A stretch of 64,000 bases of DNA, taken from contig QCXZ01000138.1 in the NCBI GenBank assembly GCA_025024175.1, positions 48,641,092-48,705,091 of the forward strand, given 5' to 3'. Below are positions 1 to 11,504 of this stretch, one piece after another; the first letter of the stretch is position 1, and each line of letters begins with the position of its first letter. Position numbers and translations under genes: made by a program. This DNA comes from Rhyzopertha dominica. Lineage: Eukaryota; Arthropoda; Insecta; Coleoptera; Bostrichidae. Below the pieces are notes generated by a model. That model did not search any database, was not told the origin of the DNA, and saw only the letters and a list, made by a program, of their open reading frames with translations.

Positions 1-1540
1 TGTTTGTGTTTCGATGGAGTAGATTATACGCTAGTTCATTTCGGGTTATCTTGTTCTTATTTTAGTTTATACTCTGCCTTATAATCTTTGGGTGATTAAA
101 TATATGGACCTTGGTTTAAGCTCAATCCGTTGTTTTATTTGTTATATTCACACGCCTATATCTTAGTCGGGGGAGGAAGGTTTGATCCTTAAGGACTTGT
201 GCAAGTGCGAATCCCACGTCCTCAGATGTCTGCGATTCTGGCGCCCATTCATTTACTTTACCTTTTTTTGCCCCAACGACCCGAGTTGAACCTTGCCTGG
301 GCTAGTTATTTGTCACCTTGCCTTTGTGGGTCATCTTCACCCCTAGCTTTAAAATTGGTTTATATTTAAAGAAAAAAAGTTTGAAAAAGATCGGTGGCAG
401 GTTAAGATAATATTATAACCCTTTTTTAGCAATTTCCTACTGTAGGTGGTAGTCTGTAAAACTGCTATACAAGACCAATAGTCAAAACAAATTTTTGTTA
501 CAAGTTTACAAGTTGGCAGCAGAGTACGGGTTTTTCTTGTTTTTCATTAGGGAGTGAAAATAAGGTATACATGGTAATGACATAAATTAAAGAAGACAAA
601 AGTCGGCATCCAACTATGAAGCAATATCTATTATATTGCTAGACCCGGCTTCACCCGGGTCGTAGAGCACATTATGCCTACAACAAACGCCTTTCAGTCG
701 TCACCTCCATTCGTTCCATCCGCTTAGCTAACGCGGCGTGGCGTGGGAGTGATCCCACTAAAGGAATTGCGTCTTCGGTGTGGAAAACGCGATCGCGTTA
801 ATCTTTGGCGATAATGATATTCATTTAAATTATATGGTGTAAAAGATTACGAAATGTGAACGAAATGCTTAATATATTTCAGTTAAAAGTTAGTACTGTA
901 TCCGTATAAATATCTTTCTAATTACCGCATTTTACGTGACCATTTTTTTAGAAATAAGCTATCCCTGAAAGATAGATATATGCCGACCCGGATTTATTTG
1001 TAGATCTATAAAATAGGAAAACAAAACCTTGGCAAATTGTATACCCAAACCTTCCTCATGAATCACTCTATCTGTTGCTGAAAACCGCATGAAAACAGTT
1101 CAGTAATAATATATCTAGTTATATTTGCAAGAATTTAGTTTATTTAAATATCAGCATCTGCAAATGATTTTTGGTCACCCACCATGTCATTTTTAAAGAA
1201 TTTATGAAAGCCTTCAGGTTGTACTTCAATAAGTAAAAAGATACAGGCCTAGAGAGTTTTAGGAGGCGGCCATCATTGATTACATTGGTGTTTATTGTTA
1301 AATAGTTATACTAATGTCCAGTGAAACAAGTTTAAATTGAATATAGTTGTGGTAAGAAGTATCAAACTGGGAAATAATCGTAAAATGTCCAAAATGTGCG
1401 CAAATTTGTACCAAATGAATCCAATGCTTGCTTCACTACCCGTTAGAAGCAAACCCGGATTAGCAATAAGCGCAAAATTCTGTAAACATTTTTCATATAG
1501 ATGAAAGTGCAGCTTTTGTGCTTTCGGAAATAGCAGTTGG
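1..1540. other. AT-rich DNA, no gene recognised
   Basis: No long conserved frame, tRNA, terminal repeat or element signature was found on either strand. Short open frames are present but have AT-driven composition and no motif. Probably intronic or intergenic. Confidence 0.5.
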
Positions 1541-1990
1541 TGAACATCAAATCTCATCCAAAGCCATCCTCAGCACCCTCCATCTAAAAATTTCGTCCTC
1601 GCATCTGCACCATCGATTGCTTCCGTAAAACCTGCATAATGGAACGTCAAGGATCCATATTCCTTGTGACGTGCCAGCCATCAATCCAGCACTGACCCTG
1701 CACGTTACCCTGCCCACTGGAAAGCCTTGAGCTAGGACAAGGAAAAACAATGGAGTCCACGTAACGAGGCAATTTGTGTAAACGTTCGCGTGCCCGGCCC
1801 ACGGACGCGTGTTGCAAGGTTAATCCGGGGTCGCGGTGCAGCGAGCAGAAAGGGCCTGAAATATCGCAAGGCAAAAGTCTAGGGCGCTGACGTAAAGCCG
1901 GTACGCGAATTTCCCTTGCGGCCATGCAAATTTCTGCAATTCGGATGTTCGTGTCTCGGAATTTTACGGGTTCATTATTAGAACTTCGGA
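1541..1990. other. GC-rich single-copy island, possible regulatory DNA
   Basis: This stretch is clearly richer in G, C and CpG than the DNA on both sides and shows no transposon signature. Both strands have short open frames (up to 92 codons on minus), but they overlap in different frames and match no family I know. An octamer-type POU site, ATGCAAAT, lies at 1924-1931. GC-rich islands of this kind recur through the window between decayed elements. I infer conserved host DNA, perhaps an enhancer, but an unrecognised exon is also possible. Confidence 0.3.
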
Positions 1991-2341
1991 TTTCTCGCTG
2001 TCACGTTGCGGCGGTTGAGTTTTAGTGTATTGTAAAATTTTAATCTGTTTTAACAAAAAAAATTAACATAACCGAATGCAGAATCAATAATATTAACATG
2101 AATATATACAAACTAAAGATGCAAAGACTGTAATACTGTAAATGTATACAGGATGATTAATTAAGAACGGGCAATCTTTGAACTGGAGATAACTACACCC
2201 CAAAATATGGTGATTGAGCTTGACATGCCTTATACAAATGTTGCAGGTTTACGAGACCCAGGGTGTTCAAAGTTGGAATTTTAATTTGAAATTTCTCAAT
2301 AATTTTGTGATTTTAAGCAGTATCGTCTTGGCCTAGCGAGT

Positions 2342-2412
2342 TATAGCTAAAAAAAAACTAGAAAACTTAAAAGGCAGTTCCATTTTCAATAAAAAGGCGC
2401 TCTTGTTTATTT
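2342..2412 (+). repeat. Left inner terminal inverted repeat
   Basis: This pairs with 3781-3846 in inverted orientation. The longest uninterrupted core is about 15 bases (CATTTTCAATAAAAA on the left arm). It belongs to the mariner-like element spanning 2146-3889. Confidence 0.8.
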
Positions 2413-2501
2413 CATGTAACTCTATCAGTTTTTGAGTTATATGCATCTTAAACATTAAATGAATTTTGTTTGTTGTAAAATGAATTTGTTATTTTAAATT
2501 A

Positions 2502-3608
2502 CTAAAATGCTGGTAGCATCAGTAAAGGCAACAAATAACAATCAGTAACAGTAATATAAGAAAATTTTAAAAGTAAATGCTCAAAATGACCACCTTCCAC
2601 TTCAATACACTTTGTAAGGCGTATCCCTAAAGATCTTAGAACATTAAATAACATTTGTCGATTATTTGTAATAATATTAGCAGTTTCTTGAATAATCAGT
2701 CGTAATTCTTAGATGGAATTAATTGTTTCTTTGTAAACCGTGTCCTTCATTTGTGACCATATTGAGGGTTTAAGTCTGGACTTTTAGGTGGGCAACAAAT
2801 TGACTGCCACGCCGAATCCACCGACGAGGAAAATGTTTATACAGGTATTGGCGTACTGGCAGAAAAAAACGTATCGGTGCCCCGTCTTACATAAACCACA
2901 TGTTCCGCCTTATGGCTAGTGGTACATCTGCTAGTAGTGTGTTTAAATTTTGCTCAATGAAGTTTAAATAGAGGGTCCCGTTCAGATCAGGAGGAAGTTC
3001 AAAAGGACCAATCTCACACCACACCAAATATTTACCTTGAATTCATGCTGAAAATGTCGTTCCTTTAGAGCATGTGGATTTTCGGAGTCCCACAAATAAT
3101 TATTTTTCCAATTAACAACACGTCGCCTCATCGGTGAAAAGGAGGTTATTAAGAAAATCCTGGTTTTCGGTTTGTTTGCCTAGGATAAATTTAGCAAACT
3201 GCAGACGAACTCGTAAATCTTGAGGTAACAAATTTTGTCCAGGATTATAGTGATATGGATAGATATTATCTTTCTTTAAAATTCTCCAAATAGACGATTG
3301 GCTTATTCCTGTTGCCGCACTTAACCGACGAGTACTGATATCTGGATTTTCTGAAATACGAACTAAAACATCGTTTTCTTCATCGACGTTGATAGTTTTT
3401 CTAGCACCATTTAAGTGTTTAGGACTAAAACACCCTGTTTCGCCTAGGCGGATGTAAATACGTCTGAACAGTTTGTGACGGGTTGTCTTCGGTTTGGGTA
3501 TAATTGTGTACACCTTCTGGCTGCACCAAGTCCATTACAATTTGACTGAGCAATAACACAAATCATATCACGCATTTCACTGTTAGAAAATTCATTATAT
3601 AGTGGCAT
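2502..3608 (-). pseudogene. Mariner-like transposase, frameshifted
   Basis: The relic reads from an ATG at 3608 through an N-terminal helix-turn-helix region (start MPLYNEFSNSEMRD), which shifts frame near 3500 into a 133-codon frame at 3112-3513. That frame carries a second helix-turn-helix (RRLSAATGISQSSIWRILKK) and ends at LLFTDEAT, the first catalytic aspartate. Downstream, in broken frames, are MWFMQDGAP (second aspartate block) and a C-terminal region near EVEGGHFEHLL. Several frameshifts and stops make it non-functional. The family cuts and pastes DNA using a DDD/DDE catalytic triad. The layout matches the transposase at 21542-22557. Confidence 0.8.
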
Positions 3609-3780
3609 TTCCTTATTTTAGAATGTTTGCCACATATAATACTAAGTAAATTAGAAAAACACAATAAACAATCTTAATTAGTGACAGTAAAGTTGCAAAA
3701 TATTTCTTTACACGTAAAATTGATAAGTGCTGACACAGGCCTACTTAAGACAAAGTCTTTACACTGAATGTTTAAAATGC

Positions 3781-3846
3781 AAATAAACTAGAGTGCCGTT
3801 TTTATTGAAAATGAAACTGCATTTAAGATTTTTTAGTCATTTTAGC
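3781..3846 (-). repeat. Right inner terminal inverted repeat
   Basis: Inverted partner of 2342-2412 in the mariner-like element. The flanking 3847-3889 continues toward the right tip, ending near GGTCACCC on plus. Confidence 0.8.
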
Positions 3847-3889
3847 AGTCTTAATAACTCAGCAACTACGAAAATTAATTAGGTCACCC

Positions 3890-5224
3890 GGAAGCAAACC
3901 ATGGAACAGCTAATCCAAGACAACGTCACTTAAAGCTGATCATTCGTAGCGTCTGGTCGAAATGTAACAAAGGATGGCAATGTTTAAATGGATGGAGCTC
4001 TTTTATTGAAACTTAGCGAACCCATAATACAACATATTAATACAGTTGTTTGCCTCGTCGAATATATCACAATGATTAACTTTGAGGCCACAATGTTGCA
4101 GCTCTGCCAAAGTTTAATAAACAGAAGTCACGCTTGTAGTTGCATCTGAATTCCGTATTCGATAAAGCATACTCGTAACTTATTTACATGAAAGGCGTTT
4201 CGAACTTTACTGGCGTAATCTCACGCTTTTAACGTTCAAATAAGACAAACAAATCAANCCGAATTAGTTCTTTGATAGACTGGAATCCGGTCGCTGTTTG
4301 AATTATAAATCTAAACGTGTCAAGCAGGTGGAGCTAGCTAAAATGCAATATATATTTTATGCGCCTCGAATTCCTAGGAGCACACCCACGGAATACGAGA
4401 CAGGACCACACGTATAACCACCGGTAACAACACAAATGATTTGTGTACATTTATTCTTCACCGTCCTGACCTTGTAGCTTGACCTGGTACAGGGGAAAGC
4501 CGCGAACATCCCTTTTATGCGTTATTTTTCCTGGCGGGGATGCCCTCAATATTTCTAGAGCGGAGACTTTACGATACATTAAATTTGGCTTTCCTCCTAG
4601 CGCATTCTTTCAAAATCGGAAATGTGGGCCGTATACATTAGGATAAACGGTGTTTGGGGGAAAGTAATGGAGAACTATATCAAAGCCGAGCGAATGAAAA
4701 GTGCCTCTAACACGAGCTTTTGCTCGGTATCACCATTTCTCCAGCATCGCGAGTTTCGCCAATGTGTTTTGGAATATTACTTCTCCGAAGTCATTATGAA
4801 TTATATATTATAATGGCATGAGTGAAGGCGATACAACGTTCATTGCTTATCTCGCGATCCTCAAAACTAAATTTGTGTTATTTGTCAGGGGAATTATGGT
4901 AACAAAGCACATTTGTATTACTGACTGGCATAGAAACAAGAATATTCGGTAATAGTTGATGTAGTTGAACAAACTTCAGTGTGCTCGTTTATTGGGCCAA
5001 ATCCATCAAATAATAGACAAAAATCAGGCAGAAAAAGTCCTAAAAAAGTAGATAATAATGCGTGGAGCCTGCATTACAGAATCTTTATGAGAAGAATCAC
5101 TAAAATTCTGTATTGATTTGGAACCTTTTACAAAGTCAGATTTCTTGTTTAGCCTGACCAGAAAGTGACAAGACTGGTTTAATAAAAACTAAAGAAAACT
5201 GAAGACAAAAGGTTTTTTACCTCA
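3890..5224. other. No gene recognised; paired nuclear-receptor half-sites
   Basis: A moderately GC-rich patch at about 4360-4760 has no element signature. It contains TGACCTTG at 4467-4474 and TTGACCTGG at 4479-4487, two half-sites of the type bound by orphan nuclear receptors. A 63-codon plus-strand frame at 4622-4813 has no recognisable motif and is probably chance. The rest is AT-rich. Confidence 0.3.
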
Positions 5225-5880
5225 GGTATTCTACATAGGCTCCTTCAACTTGAATGTAACGCACAGAGCGTTCATACAGCTATGTGAGACCGTCCCTTTT
5301 TGAGGTCTTCGATTCGCGCATTACCATGTCTTGAATATCGGTTACATCGTGGTGGCGTTGACCCTTCATTTGAAAAAAAGTCACTTGGGGCCAAATCGGT
5401 TGAGTACGGTAGATGACTCAGTGCTTGCACTTGTGTGTTTTTACTAGAAACAGCACTACAATTCCTGCTGCGTGGGCGGGCGCAATGTCGTGCAGCAAGA
5501 AGAAATCCCTCTTCTTCTTGCTGTATTCTCTCACACAACCGATCCATGACACCCAGATATTAAAAAATCTCTGTAGATAATACCGCCACAGTCAAAAATG
5601 CGATCAACATTCTCACTGTTTTTGATTTTCATTGACGCTTTCTTCGGTCTTGGCGAACCAACACCGATCCACTCCATACTTTGCCATTTTGTCGTAGGAT
5701 CCTAGTGGTAACACCAAGTTTCGTCACCTGCTATTATTTTTTCTTCAGGATGGAACTGTCAAAGTATTTCATTTCTACCAAGTTGAGACTGGCATCCACT
5801 CGTCATTGCCTTTGTTCGGGAGTCAAGGTGCGCGGAACAAACTTGGAACACACTTTTCTTTTGGGCACTTCATTTTGAGA
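5225..5880 (-). pseudogene. Mariner-family transposase remnant
   Basis: On minus, fragments in several frames follow the order of a mariner transposase: FVPRTLTPEQR, then GDETWCYH (first catalytic aspartate), WQSMEW followed by GSPRPKK, then LLHDIAPAHAA (second aspartate block), DLAPSDFF (third aspartate block) and a C-terminal IQVEGAYVEYL. Together these cover the catalytic two thirds of the roughly 345-residue family length, and the N-terminal DNA-binding part is missing. Multiple stops and frameshifts make it dead. No terminal inverted repeats were identified. The motif wording is closer to classical mariner than to the two elements at 2.1 and 21.4 kb. Confidence 0.8.
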
Positions 5881-6053
5881 TGTTGAGCACTCATAGATTT
5901 GAATGTCTCCTCAGCTGGAGCTGGAGCTGCTTATATGTCGGCAAAAAATGAGTCTCAGGATTTTTTGAACAGACTGTAGTTTGGCATAGATTTTTTATGC
6001 ACTTTTTGTTAGCTACTTTATTCTATACGGCTCATTTCGTGCATCACAATGTA

Positions 6054-6061
6054 ACTTTCAG
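6054..6061 (+). repeat. 8-bp target-site duplication, left (ACTTTCAG)
   Basis: An exact second copy lies at 12582-12589, directly after the CCAACCCTG terminus. This fixes both ends of the hAT copy across 6.5 kb of nested sequence. Confidence 0.9.
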
Positions 6062-6480
6062 CAGGGTTGGCAAAAAACATGTTTTTTTAAGTTAAACAAA
6101 ACAAATAATTTTTTTTAATTTAGCTGAAAACATGTTTAAAACGTTTTAAACACTGTTTTAAACATAAACTCTCATGCAAATTTACTATACATAGTAATGA
6201 AAATAAATACGAGCAAATGGTGCGGAGCGTAGCAGTTGTCTAAAAATTCCTAGATGACTACGATTATTAGTTGTCATCTGTCTTTTTTTGTTTACGCAAC
6301 AATTTTAGTTATTATGAGTCGGTTTCTCTTTTCTATTTTAAACTAGGATCAACATTGTTCTTAAAATCTAGACCAATCACATACCCCAATTTAAGGTTAC
6401 TGGGTTAATTTTAGCCAATATCAAGTTTAACAAAGAGAATAGAAACCGACATTGTCTGTTTAAAAGTTCAACAGTTATAA

Positions 6481-6600
6481 TGGCGTAGTAGGAACGATGC
6501 AGTGTGGAATAACTTTGACAAAATTAAGGTGCAAAATGGTAGAATGCGAGCTCAATGCAAGAAGTGCAAAAAAGATATGGTTACACTAGTAAAAAAGTAA
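6481..6600 (+). pseudogene. BED-type zinc finger of hAT transposase, fragment
   Basis: A 39-codon frame reads RNDAVWNNFDKIKVQ and then ends with AQCKKCKKDMVTLVKK before a stop. This is the start of a BED finger: the aromatic V-W-x-x-F block followed by the C-x-x-C pair. The histidine pair that would complete the finger is absent. BED fingers sit at the N-terminus of hAT transposases and bind the element ends. The same peptide is encoded on minus in the second copy near 45.7-45.8 kb, with nearly identical residues, which shows it derives from the family coding region and is not chance. Confidence 0.75.
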
Positions 6601-6874
6601 AAATGTTGTTATTTTTTTATTCTGTTTATTGTTTTTTGTATTCCCATGTTCTGATAACTATTTGTTTTTTTTTGCACTAAAGATATAATTATCTAGTAAG
6701 TGTTGAATGAACGTCTTATTTATTGTTTTGTAGTATTGGACCAGAAATACAAATTTTTCTGTTATGTTAAGATTAAGACTTTTAAACAATGTAAACTGGT
6801 CCCTTTTCCTCTAAGTGGATATAGGAGTAATGTTTACTTCTACAATAAAACTCCCCGAAGTCTATCAAATCCAC

Positions 6875-6908
6875 TATATTTAATGAATAGGCAAAGCGCT
6901 TTCAGCTA
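6875..6908 (-). repeat. Penelope-like 3' terminus, inverted fragment
   Basis: The reverse complement ends GCGCTTTGCCTATTCATTAA, the same as the plus-strand end near 12221-12240. It continues the copy whose other part ends at 11505 (read on minus), so that copy was split by the elements between 6910 and 11504. It supplies the GAAA half of a hammerhead-like module whose CTGATGA half lies at 11514-11520. Confidence 0.7.
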
Positions 6909-6909
6909 T

Positions 6910-7234
6910 AATTCTACGATCAAACGAACTTACCTGTGAAGTTCGATCGTAATTATATTAGGCATCTCGCTCGAAGAGATCACTATTATTTCACTAGTAG
7001 TACCGCTATTTGTCGCTAGGTGGCCACAAGTTTAAAGAAAAACTGCACGACCGGCAAGGCCAGATCGCACAATATATCACATCTGCTATTATTCGCTTAT
7101 CCAGTTTTGCAACATCGCAAATCATGAGGGGAAAAAATTTAGGGTAGGGAGGGAGTGATCTCTTCGAGCGAGATGCCTAATATAATTACGATCGAACTTC
7201 ACAGGTAAGTTCGTTTGATCGTAGAATTATATTA
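6910..7234. mobile_element. Foldback MITE-like element with 79-bp inverted repeats
   Basis: The sequence from about 6910-6990 is repeated in inverted orientation at about 7153-7234 with almost no mismatch, around an interior of about 160 bp. Each arm contains GGCATCTCGCTC, and the outer part of each arm holds CACAGGTAAGTTCG. The interior contains a segment (from CGCTAGGTGGCCAC onward) that recurs inverted at about 11365-11450. There is no coding capacity. Tips are ambiguous because the flanking DNA carries the same TA-rich motif. Confidence 0.65.
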
Positions 7235-7274
7235 CGGCATCTCGCTCTCGAGATCACTATTATTTCACTAGTAG

Positions 7275-10247
7275 CAGTTTAAAGAAATCGATGTTGCAAA
7301 AAACAGCAAAACAGAGCACAGCGTCAAGACATTTGTTTATGTCTATAGACATCATCTGGAATTGTTAATACAACAAGATAAGCAAATGAACTAAATCTCT
7401 GGTTACAATCCTAGTATAAAAATATCTAAACCAGAGAAAATGATCGGTTATAAACCGAAAATTTCAAAACGGCCTTTCGTTCATACCTGGGTGGTAGATT
7501 CTCTAGTTACCTGTCAATCTAGGTCTTCCATATATGGTTAAAAAAGCTGAAAATGTTCTCTGAACTATCCCTGCTAATGTCAGTGTGTCCTCTTTCCTTG
7601 TCTTAGAAAAGGTCTCCCTGAGCTTAAACGTAGTAATCTTATTCGCCCCAAAAGAATCGATGAACGATCATGCAATTCACAATTTTCTTTAATTAATGAT
7701 TCCTATATACCAAGGGCAGACATAAAAAGAATCAACTTATTACACATTACAGCCCTATAGAAGTTGTAGCTATTTTAATTTTTATCCATAGAACATCGGT
7801 TAATCCGAATGCAGTAACCTATTTTGCTATAAATTTAAATATTTTAAAACCTGTTTCTAATATCCCAATCGAAGTAATAAACTTCTGGACGTATATGCTA
7901 TATATGCTATTATGCTATATGCTATTAATAAAATAGCACTATGATAACCAAATTGATCAGAATAGTAAATAAACTGAGCTCAAACAATTGTCAGTTACAA
8001 AATAGCAACCAAAATCTATAAAAATATATTTCTAAAATTACAGCATCTGACTGAACAAGGACTTTAGTCTTCTGAGAAATTCTTCATCACCCATTGTGAA
8101 CTTATCGATTTGTTCTAAACAACCTGAGAAAGACCTATATTGATGAGATCTTCTGCTATTCCTCCTTCTGAATAGCTTGTCTGATAACAGTCTGACATAT
8201 AAAGGAAGAATGGTTAAAATTGATAATTCCCAAAGGAAGGCGATAACATATCTACACCTTAATCCATTTCTGTTCCTTTCAAGAAAGGAAGGAATACATA
8301 AGGCGAATATTTTTTCTGAATATGCTAATGCCTCATAACTGGAATAATCCAGGAAAATCAGAAAATATAATCTCCAAAAAACAACTAATTGTTCTTCAAT
8401 TCAGTTCTGGCAGAAACCTATTGATTCAAGCTCAGCTTGAAAATTGACTTAATCTTATATAAGCTAGCTGAACCTAGCACACAGATCTGCTTAATTAAAT
8501 TCTCGTTTAGATCTTCTAAACGAACAACGAAACTGTATGTCTTAATATCACACCCTTTGTCTATTCAGTGTTGACAATTAAACTAAAGTAAACTGACAAA
8601 TAAAAGACCATCAATTTAAATCTTAAATTATCAGTATTTGTGCCCTTTATAAATGCAAGAAATATTTAATGGGTGCATAGTAACTAACCTCCCAGAGGAG
8701 AACCCTGATATCAAGGCTAAATAGTCTACAACTTGGCCGCTGAACTCTCGAGGATCTCCCAGCACCCAAAATCGACAGGATTGGAAACTAGCCAATTAAG
8801 TAAAATAAGTAATGAATTAATGTATGTACCTACTCATATAGATCTATTAAAATATGTCAATCGCCATACGATAATTAACTAGAGCTATCAGAACCTGATT
8901 TTGGAATACTACCCATTTTCTATGTAAATAAAAGATGCAAACAATTCTAAGTAGGCAATAAATAAATCCTTAAAAATTTATAACCCCGACCTCTGCGGGT
9001 TTACAGGAACCTAAGTAGCGCCCCACCTTTGGTGAACGCTCTGTGTCTTAAAAAACAGTCTTCTTTTATTTTATTGGCAATAGGTACAAACTATATTTTG
9101 CCAAAACACGTCTGTTTTTTCAGACAAAATTTTTGCATTAATTGCATAGGGGATATATCAACAATTCTCATTGAGAAACTGAAGACCAGACAATATCTTA
9201 CTATATGCCTTACATAACAGCTCTTCTAACTCTGAAGGATTATGTCTCTATATGTAATGCTTTTTAAAACCATCTTCCCTGTTTGCCAGATGGATCCTCC
9301 AGTGTCTATCTTGGTCCTCTCTTTCACCTAATTCTAAATGCAACAGGAGTAGTCTGGGCATTTTATGCCTTGTAAAGTAATTACATAATTTTAGTTCATA
9401 TTTATGTCGCTATTACCAAATGTATGAAACGTCATGACAAAACTAAACGACTTCAAATGATAAAACGTAAGATAATGATGGCCGGCAATGCAGGCACCGC
9501 GTACACTCTGCTGGAGAACCAGCGAACTGCCATCCAATGCACGACAGACCGAGAGCGCCATCTATCGATGACTGAAAGCGGAGGCGCATGGATCTGAATC
9601 TGAATTGGTGCGCGAATTTTATTGTTCACCTATCTTACTTAAAAGCTGAAAAATGCTGAAACAGGCTGAAAAGTTTGAAATATATAACGAAGTTTAAAGA
9701 GTCTGTGATGTTATAAAGACGGTGGGTGCAAAATTGCTAGTGACTCTACAATCTTATGTAGGAACCTGGCCTAAAGTATAAGCTTTCATTACAAAATTTA
9801 AGATGAACATCTTTCTGTCTGGTATAAAAACCAAGAATAGATAAGTCTGCGCAGCTGATACATGAATGCTACCCTTTTCACGACTTTCCTCAATGGAAAT
9901 AGAACGACAGCTCTTGACCTAAGATGAGGGTATACATAATAGTATTCTAAGGAGGTTAAAACCAATGCAGAACAGGAGGAATAAAAGGAACTTTCATGAA
10001 CGAAGAGACTTAGTCTACTTCTGTTTCTCCTTCTCTCCTAGTTTATGCTCTCTCCCTCCTTTATCTAAACTGATAACTTAAAGATTTTGCCAGCTTAACA
10101 AAATTATTTTTATGGCTGGGTTGAAATATATCCTGGTGAATAAGGCCAAACAACCTTCTTCCTTGCTGCTTCTGAAAATAATCCTGAGTGTCTGCAAGTT
10201 CTGTTAGAACTTCAAATAATGTGATTATTTAGTGAGCTAAAAAAGCA
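7275..10247. other. Interior of the 4.28-kb element, no gene recognised
   Basis: AT-rich DNA with only short frames (largest 62 codons, no motif). A GC-richer patch at about 8690-8790 and a CpG-containing patch at 9480-9600 stand out. The latter contains AGCGCCATCTA at 9554-9564, close to the insect CTCF-type core on minus. Confidence 0.4.
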
Positions 10248-10249
10248 GT

Positions 10250-10260
10250 AAAAAAAAAAA
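10250..10260 (-). terminator. Run of 11 T on minus, candidate Pol III terminator
   Basis: The T run on the minus strand follows directly after the 3' end of the 5S-like sequence, which is where RNA polymerase III would stop. Confidence 0.5.
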
Positions 10261-10382
10261 CATGTAAACAGCTTGCGGACATCCTAAGCGGTCACCCATA
10301 CAAGTACTGACCGCGCCCGGTGTTGCTTAACTACGGTGATCGGCGAAAATCGGTTTATCAACCTAATATTTTTGCCGATGCC
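10261..10382 (-). pseudogene. 5S rRNA-derived sequence, full length, diverged
   Basis: Read on minus, it follows the 5S rRNA from a GGCATCGGC-like start, through AACCGATTTTCGCCGATCACC, to the A-box equivalent TAGTTAAGCA, the CCGGGCGCGG element and the C-box AGTACTTGTATGGGTGACCG. It ends at a diverged 3' stem and a T run. The length (about 122 nt) matches 5S. The 3' two thirds, which hold the internal promoter, are well conserved, whereas the 5' third is diverged, so it is unlikely to make functional rRNA. It lies inside a mobile element. It could be a captured 5S pseudogene or the head of a 5S-derived SINE. Confidence 0.8.
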
Positions 10383-10783
10383 GTTAATAAGGAATAAAGG
10401 CCTTCTATCCTCTGCTCCTGAATGAGGGCGTCTGCTGACCGCACAAAAAAATCTATCTCAAACAGAATGAGAGAATGACAGTGTAGGTAGGTACATACAC
10501 TTTTTGTAAGGCATGGTGAATAATGCACTGCTCATAAAAACAGGCGTCTTTAGGACCGCCTGTAACTGCAACTATGATGTCGCCAGTAGTCGAATCAATC
10601 AGTGCTTCCTAAAAAGAAAAGCCTGTGGGCGAAAAACTTCTCGAGTTCGCCGTCCGTGGAATCCCAGCACCCTGACATAAGAGGTGGCGCTGATGGACCA
10701 CCATTAATAAAATCCAAGCTATAGATAATAGTCGTACTTGGATACGAATTGATCCAGGTAAACAGTCCAATTCTGTTGCTCTC

Positions 10784-11110
10784 TACCACGTCTTGTGGAC
10801 CGTGGTTAACCCCTATGGACACTAGGTCCGAACAAAGGGCCTCTAATTAACTGCCAATAGCCGAGCTGCCTACCACGTCTTGTGGACCGTGGTTAACGCC
10901 TATGGACACTAGGTCCGAACAAAGGGCCTCTAATTAACTGCCAATAGCCGAGCTGCCTACCACGTCTTGTGGACCGTGGTTAATAACTATGGACACTAGG
11001 TCCGAACAAAGGGCCTCTAATAACTGCCAATAGTCGAGCTGCCTTCCACGTCTTGTGGACCGTGGATAATTAAGGACACTAATCTCCGAAAAGGGGCTGA
11101 TAGACCGCCA
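10784..11110 (+). repeat. Tandem array of 87-bp units, about 3.8 copies
   Basis: Units start at 10784, 10871, 10958 and 11044, each opening with CCACGTCTTGTGGACCGTGG, itself an imperfect hairpin. The first two units are nearly identical, and the third loses one base. The fourth diverges and degrades after about 60 bases. Such arrays occur as subterminal or internal minisatellites of DNA elements. There is no coding potential. Confidence 0.9.
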
Positions 11111-11504
11111 AATAAAAAATCTCTAGCTGAACTGTGTAGAAGGAGAGCTGTGTCATGTCGACAACTGTCATCCTTTGCTAGGTTAAAGTGCTACTAGAGC
11201 TTTTAACACCTAGATATGCTCTGCCTGGCAAACGGTCGGGTGACGGAAAACTGGGCCTTATTCCTGCATACTTTTCCTCCTAACTAGAAAAAACAAAGGA
11301 TGGTAAAACGAAAACGAAAACTTACCGCTGTGCGAACATGTGAACACCACCAAGCACAAAAAGCGAATGATAGCAGATGTGATATATTGTGCGATCTGGC
11401 CTTGCCGGTCGTGCAGTTTTTCTTTAAACTTGTGGCCACCTAGCGACAAATAGCGGTACTACTAGTGAAATAATAGTGATCTCGAGAGCGAGATGCCGTA
11501 ATAT

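Larger units (their letters stand above)
2146..3889 (-). mobile_element. Mariner-like DNA transposon with long inverted repeats
   Basis: The left end starts near ATACAGGATG and the right end, read on minus, starts with GGGTGACC. Extended inverted repeats flank a transposase relic: 2342-2412 matches the reverse complement of 3781-3846 with few mismatches, and a further match lies at 2443-2465. The outer part of the right repeat is shorter, consistent with a deletion. The size (about 1.7 kb) fits a transposon carrying one transposase gene of about 340 codons. The same broad family occurs at 21370-22700. I see no clear target-site duplication. Confidence 0.75.

Noticed and set aside
8690..8790. 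GC-richer patch resembling an LTR or primer-binding region
   Set aside because: No second copy, no TG...CA ends and no gag or pol frame nearby.
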